Both the position numbers and the translations under genes were made by a program. The notes under the pieces are model-generated. The model did no database searches. It was given only the letters and a program-made list of their open reading frames with translations, and was not told the DNA's origin. Below, piece by piece: positions 55,441 through 64,000 of a stretch of 64,000 bases of DNA (its first letter is position 1; the number at the start of each line of letters is the position of its first letter). The DNA is from Fonsecaea monophora (Eukaryota; Ascomycota; Eurotiomycetes; Chaetothyriales; Herpotrichiellaceae), in assembly GCF_001642475.1 (NCBI RefSeq), contig NW_019174020.1, forward strand, positions 1 through 64,000, written 5' to 3'.

Positions 55441-57290
55441 GATTGCAATATCTGAGATTCCGGGTGTCCGGTTGGATTATTCGCCGGATATTTCCTCCAT
55501 GAATGAAGCACTCACTCGGTTAAGCACTCTTTGACGCAGTGAGCGAGGGAATTCATAGACCAGGAGGTTTTCCTGCCAAGTACCCCGTCGTTTCTTGATT
55601 CTGGAACTTTGAAGTTTCGGGGCAGTTGAGATAGGGCCAGTCTCGAGCTCAGCGGTGATGTCGAGTCCAACGAACCTGGAGCCTCCGACAACGTTGGCCC
55701 ACAACGCACCCCAGACAACACAGTGTTCATTGCCTCCGTGTCCACGATCGAGACCGGCTGCCGGACCACCATGACCGGGATGGGGCCCAATATACCCGAA
55801 GACGGGCAAGCAAGTAAGAAAGAAAGGCCGTAACATGCATGTAGCAGTGTGACGTGATCTTCACTCCACTTGTCAGACGGGCACCATACAGTACTCCCTA
55901 TATGGGTATCTTGCTGTTAGGCGCTGTAACATGGCACATTGAAGTGCAGACAGGAGACAGACGACCAGGCACAAGACATATACTTCTGCAATTTTCAAGA
56001 GTGCAGACTATAATGTCGCCTCCGATGAGCGGGAGACCCATCCCGGCCACCAAAAATGCGCAGGCTTCTCCTATCTCCTGGCCAATCCTTTCCAGAGCAG
56101 TCGATATCAGCATCATAGTCATTGTTCTGGTGTCAACTCCTCGGAGGTCCAACTGATCCTTCACACCATCTTGAAAGATCCTCACACGTAAGGCCTCGAA
56201 GGTTTCAAGATGTGCGTCTCGATTTCGCTGGGCCGATGCTCTAGGTGAAGAAGAGCGATGCGGAACTTGTATCGGTCCTTGCAGGGAGGCGGCTCGATGT
56301 AAACATATTAGAAACAAGAGTGCGCCATCGCGGCTCAATAGGTCGGCGTTTGTCGTACGTAGGCATCATCCGCCGGCCAGGAGAAACGTCTGCGTACCAT
56401 GGCCGCTGCTATTGTATTGCAGCAGTAGAGCTTCCCACTGGACAGCGGTCCCTGTATCGACTGGAGAAGATGGCCGTGGAGAAGATGGCCATGGTCCCAA
56501 CAGCAACAGAACTACCAGACGGAAAAAACCAGTAAAAAACTCCCGGCGTGCTTGCATCAAATCGTGTGTGTTCGGTCACCCGCGACGACTTGGGCAACCA
56601 GCCGTCGAGCCTCGTCAATGACTTTCAGTTTGCATTATCAACAAAGTCATTCAGGACATGTTGGTGAACCTCGTCAAGCCCTCCCGTCCTGTCATCTGTA
56701 GTAATTGGATGGTCCGACTTTTGTATTCCTCTTGGACCGGGTTCTGCCAACAGCGGGGACTGGGTCAAAAAAAAGAAGTCGGCATCTTCTTCGACTTCGT
56801 CGACAAAATCTTCGTCGGTATCCTCATCAAACTGTGCGCGAGGAGCGGCAAATGCCCACGACGCCGATGGGTATTTCAAAACAGGAGACATTGTCCGGAA
56901 GGTCGGGCCTTATTATTTCATTCTTGGGCGCGGACTCGAACAGCGCCGTCTGCGCGGCGTGGAGGCACGCTCGTCGGGCGGTGGGGGCTCTGCACCATTG
57001 AGCCACGGCGTTGCGGGCTTCCAACGACCAAGAGGAGAGGAGCGAAAGGTGTCACTCGGAAACGCCGGACCCAAAAGTGTAAAGTGAGGATAAGTGCTCG
57101 CAAGAACAAAACGAGAGTGTCGTGAACCGTGACGGTCTTGGGCGACATTGTGCTGGTTGTGGCGGACCCTGTTTAAAGAGAATGGCAAGCTGGATCTTTT
57201 CCAAGTTGCTTCTACGCCAAACATCAAGTCAAGCCGGAAACGTTCTGGTCGCTCGGTTGCTCCATCTCGGCACCTGTCGATTTGTTCCTG
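55441..57290. other. Unassigned; several open minus frames
   Basis: Minus 55477-55836 (119 codons, ATG start) contains NVVGGSRFVGLDITAELETG. Minus 55898-56338 (146 codons) contains TMTMMLISTALERIGQEIGE and a hydrophobic stretch LVAGMGLPLIGG. Minus 56625-56891 is acidic (DEDTDEDFVDEVEEDADFFF). None matches a family I know; exons of one lost gene are possible. A tRNA-like box pair near 56930-57010 was examined and rejected. Confidence 0.3.
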
Positions 57291-57294
57291 TCTC

Positions 57295-57990
57295 TTACTC
57301 GCCGCGTGTCCACTTGACTGTCACTCCAAGGAGGGAGAAGGGAGGAGGCGAGGAGAGAGGGTTCGTTCGTGCCAGATCGAATCCGCTCGAGGCATGTATG
57401 TTGTTAACAGGCTTGCGGACGACGACGGATTGGCCGAGTTTGCTAGCACCGATGCGTACGTTCGTGATGAGTAATTGTCCGCAGCTCGAGGCTGATGACG
57501 GTGTCGAGTTCCGCATGCATTACTGTCTCCCGCTGCGCAAGGGAGCTGGCTGGCCGTCTTCGTCACGGTTGCTCATTGTTTCGTCACCTCGCTCGCCGAG
57601 CTGCGTCTCGATCGATGCGAGCTCCCCTCGTGAAGTCTTTTGTGAATGTCCTGAAATCCGCCATCTTCTTCTGTAGCTGATCATGGTTCGTCTTGTTCGT
57701 CTTGAGTAGGTGGTTATTGGTGCGCAGCTCGTCGATGATTCGATCCGTGGTGCCATGATTGCTTCTCACCACTTCCTCGAGCCCGTGGAGATTGGTGGTC
57801 GATGGTCGAGATCTGGTCGTTTCCGAGTGTGCGCACTCGGAGGCTCGTGTTGTTCGATGTTGCTGTCGCTGATGCGGTTGCTTTCGTTGCCGTTAGGACA
57901 GATTTTCCTCGCACGCGATTCGGCCGTGGAGCGGTTGGGGTTGCAGGCTCCACGAGTATCACGGCGCAACCTCGAACAGGAGAGATAGGA
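57295..57990 (-). pseudogene. LINE ORF1 relic, N-terminal part
   Basis: Minus-strand blocks in changing frames are LHGLEEVVRSNHGTTDRIID then ELRTNNHLLKTNKTNHDQLQ (about 57790-57690, a likely coiled coil), SSRTYASVLANSANPSSSAS (about 57480-57420), and ASSGFDLART (about 57400-57370). The coiled coil followed by a SYASV-type segment is the usual start of Tad1-like ORF1. The last block overlaps in sequence with the first block of the relic at 54795-55440, so the two could be one element split by about 2 kb with a short duplication, or two separate copies. Confidence 0.55.
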
Positions 57991-58149
57991 GACATCGCTG
58001 TCAAGGGTGCGATTATGATATGAATTCTGAGACGAAGTGAGGTCTAACTGGTGTAATTACATCGGCGTGAAAAATATGTGCGCAGTCAGCCTCGTGGGGG
58101 GTATCAAGCCTCGTGAGGAGTAGCCTACTGTGTCAGGCTGAGAGCGCAG

Positions 58150-58470
58150 GCCGTGATTACGACAATGACATGGCCATCGCCATCGCCATCCGACGTGCTT
58201 TCGACGCGTTCTTCGTCTTTTTCGACCGTTTTCAATCTTCTCTTTGTCTCCCGGAGGGATTTACGCGCCGCTACGCGATCAATATCGTCCATCGGCTTCA
58301 CCTTTGGATATCCCTCCACCTCTGAAGATTGTTTAAGACCTAGGTCTGTCCGCCCCTGATCGCATCCTACAGCACTCGATGCGCACCACCACGGTAGCAG
58401 CACTTCCTCTACCTCTACAGCAACATTTTCGACCGCGAGGCTAACCAAGGCCGCAGGCACTACGACCCCC
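58150..58470 (-). repeat. Inverted dispersed repeat, arm 2, with 111-codon open frame
   Basis: The reverse complement of 41430-41725. The minus frame at 58125-58460 is open for 111 codons and includes ALVSLAVENVAVEVEEVLL before the shared charged peptide (GYPKVKPMDDID..KDEERVE, DGDGDGHVI). In arm 1 the ALVSLAV.NV part is also present but the frame is lost before the charged peptide. The end of arm 2 lies next to a LINE C-terminus on the opposite strand. Confidence 0.75.
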
Positions 58471-58487
58471 TCACCAACCGCCGAGAA

Positions 58488-58675
58488 GCCCAGGCCTGAT
58501 CTGGCTCAACTACGTACGGGACGCTCGAGACTGCGAGGCTTTCTGGCGAAATGAGGAGGCATCGAAGAAAGCCCGGCATGTGATCCATCCACTCGTTCGC
58601 CACTTCCTCCTCCATTGTCCGTGTTTTGAAGATCGAGGGTCGAAAATGATAATAGAAGAAGCGCAAAGCCGGGAT
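58488..58675 (+). pseudogene. LINE ORF2 C-terminal relic
   Basis: The + strand encodes AQLRTGRSRLRGFLAK, a stop, and then in another frame HPLVRHFLLHCPCFEDRG. This is the end of Tad1-like ORF2 proteins, after RNase H, where a cysteine/histidine cluster (C..C..H..C) follows an LRTGH..LN segment. The first cysteines survive only as SPAC. The piece has the opposite orientation to the other LINE relics, so it comes from a different insertion. A 13-bp purine repeat follows at once. Confidence 0.65.
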
Positions 58676-58780
58676 GAAGAGAGAGAAGAGAGAGAGAGAA
58701 GAGAGACAGAGAAGAGAGACAGAGAAGAGAGACAGAGAAGAGAGACAGAGAAGAGAGACAGAGAAGAGAGAGCAGCGTCC
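58676..58780. repeat. 13-bp CAGAGAAGAGAGA array
   Basis: About five to six units of CAGAGAAGAGAGA are embedded in a GA-rich stretch directly after the LINE C-terminus. It could have grown from the 3' tail of the LINE. Confidence 0.85.
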
Positions 58781-59345
58781 TCTTTGCGAGCATATGCCAC
58801 GCTAAACGCAGATAGATACAGCTGGGACGTCCGGACGAGACGAGACGCCTTCGATTGTATCTCAGATGGCTGTTATCTTGTGCAGTAACAAACATCCCTA
58901 TGGCTCGATCCCCGGTCTAAATTTCTGCAGTGGTATAATATCAACAAGTCACTGAACAGCTGGGTAAAAGTCGAGCCCTGAAACGTACCTGTATAGTATC
59001 CAGTCCCCCGCACAAGCTTCTCCCCACCAAGAGGCACATACATGGGGCTCTGACACGGGCCAGTTAGCCGTTCGGTATAGGAGTCGCGCGTGGCGTGGCT
59101 GCAGGCGTTGGCAATAGTGGTATTTATACGCCTGCGTAGTTGCATTTGATCTGGCCGACGGAAGATGTAAAGGCGTAGCATCTGGAGGAATGAAATGCCC
59201 TCGAGTCCCTTGGAACAGTACCGTGTACTTCTTCAAGGGAGACTGACACGGCGTTTGAGAGACTCTCCATCGTCATTTGATCTATCGGTAGTAGCCTGCC
59301 CGCTTCAGGACGACAGTCCACAAGGTGGATAGAATGACTGCTAAA
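58781..59345. other. No gene recognised
   Basis: Only short frames on both strands, without domains. Confidence 0.4.
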
Positions 59346-59564
59346 TTAGAGAGGTAGATCAAGGAGGAGATGACACACTTCCCGGACGCGGTTCATGGTC
59401 TTTGAGATGAAGGATAGTAACGGCCTGGTGGTGGCAAGATGAGGAAGCAATTGAGTGGCGATCTGTTGATACGACTCTGATTGCCGTTCTGCTTCGGTAG
59501 TGTATTTGGCAACGTAATTGAGAACAGCAATAGCACCGGTATAGGATGTCTTCATCGTCGTCGT
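59346..59564 (-). pseudogene. Helitron Rep/helicase fragment
   Basis: The minus strand encodes AVLNYVAKYTTEAERQSESY, then QQIATQLLPHL, LLSFISKTMNR and VREVCHLLLDLPL before a stop at 59346. This order (YVAKY.SKAE.., then LxxxxxKxMN, then QEVCHLLLxLPL) is typical of the conserved region of fungal Helitron Rep-helicase proteins between the Rep and helicase domains. The usual residues between KxMN and QEVCH (ERDWSAQ or similar) are missing, so there is a small in-frame deletion. No helicase motifs follow. The upstream minus frame to 60032 stays open but contains an unrelated 75-bp duplication. Confidence 0.7.
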
Positions 59565-59896
59565 CCTCCTCATGCTCTCGGTCCTGCTCTCCGTCCAGCT
59601 CCCGGTTTCGCTGGTCCTCTTGTTTCTTTTCCTGTCCCTGCTTCTGCTTCTGCTTCTGCTGTTGCTGTCCTGGGCGCCTCGGACTGGGCGAACTTCAATG
59701 GTAACGTGGATACGGGTAATGAGTATTTCCTCGGTTTGAGAGAGTACTGCAAGGCCAGGATGGCCGAGCCCAGGATCGATGTTGTTCTTAGTACCGTAGA
59801 GGAAAGGCTGGTCATCACGGAGGTCTTCATCCACGCGGTGGTAACGGGGCGCAGACGCTTTCCGGATCAAGGAGAGGGTCAGGAAGTTGGAGATTT

Positions 59897-60030
59897 GCCA
59901 CCTGAGAAGACGCACGACATTGAGCTCCACTGAGTCGAGAGCCTGGTCGAGGGTCAGGACGTTCAAGGATTGCCACCTGAGAAGACGCACGACATTAAGC
60001 TCCACTGAGTCGAGAGCCTGGTCGAGGACC
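59897..60030. repeat. 75-bp tandem duplication
   Basis: GCCACCTGAGAAGACGCACG, then ACATTGAGCTCCACTGAGTC and GAGAGCCTGGTCGAG, starts at 59897 and again at 59972 (exact period 75). The copies differ at one position in the first 50 bases. The period is a multiple of three, so the minus frame repeats a 25-residue peptide (LDQALDSVELNVVRLLRWQ). Confidence 0.92.
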
Positions 60031-60039
60031 ATGAGAACT

Positions 60040-62600
60040 GTCTAGGCTTTGAAAACGGTCGACTGAAGGATCTCGAGGTCGAACTGTAGCAGGCGTCAAA
60101 GGATCTTGGGCCGAGGGACTTTGGAGACTGCCTCTGCGGGCTTGCCTTGATTGATTAAGAGATGGTGTTGGAGAAGGCTGTCCGCCATCACGACGTTGTG
60201 CTCGATGATCTCGTCGAATCTGAGTCTTTTAGCGACGAGCAACGGCTGTTTCTTCGCCGGAACCTCGACGCCTCGCGCCGCTTTTGGTCAAGCTGCCTGC
60301 CTCATGTCTGCCTGAAAGTCAAAGGTGGAGTCTTATTTATTCTCGCTCGGGCTTACATTCCTTTTTCTTTTTCTCTCATCAGGTGCACAGGTCTGAGCAC
60401 GTGGCGAGGACTTTCCACAGCTCCGCGTCCTCTTTTTCGGAGATCGTGTACTTGTCTGGCGGTGAAGGCAGGTCACTACCAGTGGGAGTTCGACAGGGAA
60501 CCTGCCCGTTGGAGGACGTTAAGGTTAGCTGGAGGACGTCAAAGCCAGTTGGAATGTAGACAAAGAGTGGCTGGTGGACGCCGTACACTTACCATATATC
60601 ACGGGGGTCGCCCAAGAAGACAACGGGTTTGCCAACGGGTTTGCTGCGCATCGGCGCTGGTCTTGGTAGTTCCCAACCCACCACCATGCGATGGTAAATG
60701 TCATCGTCACCGCCTGTGGCCTCTGAGGAAGAGGAATCTCAGCTTTGCAACGTTTTATAGACCGCCGCTTGCGTAAATCAACCCATCTAGGAAGGTAAGG
60801 CGAACCCAACACTGAACTCGCAAAGGTAGGTGGCGGGAAGGATGAATTTAGACAAAGTCATTGTGTTCTCAGACCAGCGGAGAGAGGCTTGCATGCGTGG
60901 CTTGACGAGAGAGTGCGGTGGGTATGTGAGAGAGCATGGTTTGATGTCTGCCTCGAGGATTGCAGTACTTGGTCCTTTTTTTCCGTGAAACGATATATGG
61001 CGTTTTACTTCCGTCAAAAGTGCCGTTATCCTTGTCCGTCGTCTTCAAAACACACATGATTGGGAGTCTCTTCGGACGCTCTGGGTGTTTATCCAGGCCT
61101 TCTTCGACCTCATGCGCGGCCGGGCTGCGGAAACTGCACGATGGTGCTCTTGCTTTGACCTTGGCCAAGTGTCCCATGTTCGGGTATACGGGCTGCGGAG
61201 GCTGGAATTGAAAGCATGAACCTTAGAGTTCGCTGTGCTGGTCCATGAGCTGGCTAGGTCACGGCTCGCGTACTCCTTGTCGAACGACCGCGGTAAGTAG
61301 CGCAGGTGGACAGAATCCTGTCTGCGCGAGCAGTGCGGATCGGTAGGAGCTGGTGTAAGTCCTGGTATCTTCTGGGTCGTTGAAAGGGTCTCATGGCCCG
61401 TGGAGGAGGGCGTGGAGGAGGGCTTGGAGGTGGTCCAGTAGGTGGTCCATGGCGTAGACAGCTAGGCTGCAGAAGCGTGGCCTTCGGTATGTTTTGTTGT
61501 CTGCAAGGGGCTGTTTAAAGAGAGGCTGTTCACAGATGGATTCCACGTCAAATTGGGGTATTCGATTAGCCAATAGATAAGCGCCGATAGGACGGACCAA
61601 TCAACTTACACCATTTCGGTCAATTTTACCAAAACCAGCTTAGCTCTTCGGAACATCTACCGCATCATGGGCGTTGGATCCATCAAATATCCTGACGTTT
61701 TCAATCCCGCAGGATCCGAACGCCCTGATTGAACTGCCGTTATACATGCTTGATGGAGGTCTCAATCACGCCCGACTAGGCCGGCTCGTTGGGACTGAGT
61801 GAAGACGCAATTGAACGAGGTCTTGAAGCACTGGAAACGGACTGCGAATTGGTCCGCCATTATACCCCTCGTCAAGGTCCAGTGGATGGCAGGAAACCCC
61901 TCTGGGTACTCTCGATCGCTCACTGCCATCGTTTGCCTCGGGTGAGGACATGTTCTTACTGCCATTGGTACCATCGGCACCCTCTCCCTGGACTTGGCAG
62001 ACGACCGTGTGGCTTTTAGGATCATCTCGTAGCGAATTTGACTAGTTTTGTTACCAAGATGACTTCGTTTGGCGAGCATTGGGTCCGGTCATGGTCTGTT
62101 AATATAGAGAATGCTTCAGTGTCATGGCTGAACAATGGATCGATGTCCTATACTGGACTGACAGTCGTGTAGTCGGGATTTTCCTGTCTGAATTCGCCGC
62201 GGTTGTCTTTTTGACAGATCGGCACTGGGAATGGGTAGTGTAAGTGGTATTCCACGTGCTGGCTAAGCCATCCCATACCCAAAGTGTGTGGTCATGAAGG
62301 GGGTCGGGTCGCAGTCCATTTTGAGATTACGAGCAAAGCAAAAGACGAATGTGATTGAGCCTGCCAAATGCCAGCAAAACTGTCCAAGAACACCAACTGA
62401 CTGACTCCTGCTCCGCCCTGGCAGATTTGATTGAAGAGAACGGAGAGGAAGAGGAACTGGGTAGACTCGAGGCGCTGTGTTCCGTGCATTCTTTGGTGTT
62501 GTCGAGAGCAGGCCAAAGCCATCTTGGAGAGGCACTCCGAGACTTGCTTGACGCTGCTGCTGGAGGGTATCAAGATACTCTCCAATATAAGGCGATGATG
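60040..62600. other. No gene recognised
   Basis: The + frame 60162-60776 (204 codons) begins plausibly (VLDDLVESESFSDEQRLFLR) but becomes Arg/Cys-rich and low in hydrophobics, so at most its first 40 codons may be real coding. Short local repeats GGAGGACGT at 60510-60540. Other frames are shorter. Confidence 0.35.
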
Positions 62601-62604
62601 AAGC

Positions 62605-63055
62605 CACCAATCTTCAGCGGCAGGAATGTCGTTGCGGAGTGGATTGTTTGATCATGATCGAGCATGTGATAAAGGACAGCTGAGCCGTCGAGCGTAGCTT
62701 TATCAGCTCAAGGTTCGCCCAGTTACCCCAAAAATCCTTGCGGTGTAGCTCTCTCAGCAAGCGGATATGCTTCTCGGCGTACGCCCCGGCGATCGTACAT
62801 GTCCTCTCGATGCTGGGAACCGCCTGGGTGGTCAAAGTCATCGGTCGATACTAGAAGCGATGCCTGAACGCAGTCAACACTCGTGTGTTTCGTTCACGTC
62901 GGGCCTTGCTGCATTCTATAACGTGAGCAACGTTTTTCTGTCGGTCTCGTTCCCCTTGTTGAAAAAGTCAGCCGCGCCGCCGACAGTTCCGCTGTATAGG
63001 CCGGTGGTGATGGCGTTGACTTGGGTCTCTTTCGTTGGGCTTGCTCGAACCAGAT
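62605..63055 (-). pseudogene. Coding-like relic, family unknown
   Basis: The minus strand gives QVNAITTGLYSGTVGGAADF with FNKGNETDRK (about 63035-62945), then a stop, and in another frame GAYAEKHIRLLRELHRKDFW with GNWANLELIKLRS (about 62785-62685). Both look like structured protein. No family is recognised. The stop and frame change suggest a pseudogene or missed introns. Confidence 0.35.
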
Positions 63056-64000
63056 GATGGCGCCGGCTATGTCGGTGCAGTTAATTACCCCCCTCTCCTA
63101 CCAGGCACATCGTCTCACCCTATCCGAGGCATCACTCCGTCAATGGTGTCAAGGACAAGACCCCGGAATGCCTCTGCGGCAAGAGATATTGACCGGCGGT
63201 GATCGGTCTTGAAGAATCACGCAGAGAGACGTCAACAAGGACGAAAATGTGCTCATTTCTGTATGCCTTGTGCTCGCGAATGTGACAGACGGGGTATCCT
63301 CACCTCTTCCTCTGGCGTTTTACCAAAAGCGGATGGGAATAGTTCCAGGAATTTTAGTCAGAGCATTGCTGTAGAGAGTTCTGGATGAACCATAAAGAGA
63401 CGCCGCGTGGTCTGAAGCCCTTCTCGTGGTGACATATTGAAGGCGAGTCTATCCGTTTCAGGAGGCTCCTCCACCATGATTCCTATGCTTCGAGAATCTG
63501 AACCCCGAGAGGACAAATACACCCCCGTTTGCGACCCGACCTCCTCCCCGGCGACCAGAAAGGAACAGGAATCGTTCGCCAGGACCGCAGGTCGCGATGC
63601 AGGGGGCACATCTGGTTGGCTCCCCGAGCTCTTTGGACGGAGAAACGTATTCGCTTCGTTGGTGCATGGACGGTAAGTAACGACAAGATCATTCGAATAT
63701 TCTCCATGATCCTTCCGACGCGTGGAGATTCTGGGCGTCCGGCATAGATACCTAGATGATACCAGGAATTCGAAAAAAATGCCCGATACATTCGATCTCG
63801 GCTGGCGTCAGGATCTTAACCACTTATTCGGCCCGAATCGGTTTCTCTGGGCCTTTCCAATATGTAACACCACAGGTGTGATTCGCCGACCCGGCCGGGT
63901 GTGCGCGACTCGATATGCAGCAGGCCGCTGAGCCAGTCGACGAGGATGGTGCCACCTTTCCAGCTTCTCTGTCGTCTCACAAACCCAGGACCCACGTCAA
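63056..64000. other. Unassigned right end of the window
   Basis: Overlapping open frames on both strands at 63358-63791, none with a domain. A gene extending beyond the window cannot be excluded. Confidence 0.3.

Noticed and set aside
56925..57020. tRNA-like gene on the minus strand (A-box-like TGGCTCAATGG and B-box-like GTTCGAGTCC)
   Set aside because: The D arm pairs well, but the sequence between the boxes gives no anticodon stem of normal size, and the would-be acceptor strands do not pair.

Overview
The window looks like an accessory, possibly subtelomeric, stretch of a filamentous ascomycete (Pezizomycotina-type) genome. The evidence is one intron-rich gene with GT-AG introns and CTAAC/TTAAC-like branch sites, relics of fungal families (translation elongation factor 3, a PDR-type ABC transporter, a HET-domain protein, a fungal aminoglycoside-phosphotransferase-like protein, a Baeyer-Villiger monooxygenase), Tad1-like LINE relics, a Tc1/mariner element and a Helitron relic. 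Several disabling changes in the relics are CpA-to-TpA, as expected from repeat-induced point mutation (RIP). No telomere repeat, rRNA, convincing tRNA or CRISPR array was seen. No species can be named from the sequence alone.

Four genes look intact. (1) A classical short-chain dehydrogenase/reductase at 2733-5470 (+) that I reconstruct as 12 exons (255 aa), including a 7-nt microexon; its longer introns are each filled with a different tandem repeat. (2) A 378-codon Tc1/mariner transposase at 8370-9506 (-) inside a 1.4-kb element with degenerate inverted ends. (3) An orphan single-exon gene at 11655-12593 (+) with peptide repeats at both ends, preceded by two minisatellites and a CT-rich tract. 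(4) An orphan 239-aa gene at 49166-49885 (+). Everything else that can be recognised is broken.

Layout. 0-2.7 kb: short-unit repeats. 2.7-5.5 kb: SDR gene. 5.5-8.2 kb: repeats, no gene seen. 8.2-9.6 kb: Tc1/mariner element. 10.3-11.5 kb: two arrays of about 70-bp units. 11.65-12.6 kb: orphan gene. 14.5-14.9 kb: SDR pseudogene. 15.9-17 kb: unassigned decayed coding sequence. 22.4-23.4 kb: PDR ABC relic. 24.4-24.5 kb: HET relic. 33.5-34.5 kb: kinase-like relic followed by an elongation factor 3 fragment. 41.4-41.8 kb: one arm of an inverted dispersed repeat. 43.4-48.9 kb: LINE ORF2 relics around a triplicated block of about 300 bp. 49.2-49.9 kb: orphan gene. 50.6-51.75 kb: a modular satellite. 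52.4-54.3 kb: repeats and a decayed gene carrying transposon-end-like sequence. 54.4-58 kb: a monooxygenase C-terminus joined to LINE ORF1, then a second LINE ORF1 relic. 58.1-58.7 kb: the second arm of the inverted repeat and a LINE C-terminus. 59.3-60 kb: Helitron relic.

I see no working pathway: the enzyme and transporter relics are on different strands, in fragments, and far apart. The coherent themes are decay of duplicated sequence and strong local expansion of tandem repeats, including inside the introns of the one clearly functional metabolic gene. Exon boundaries are read by eye; transcript data would be needed to settle them.
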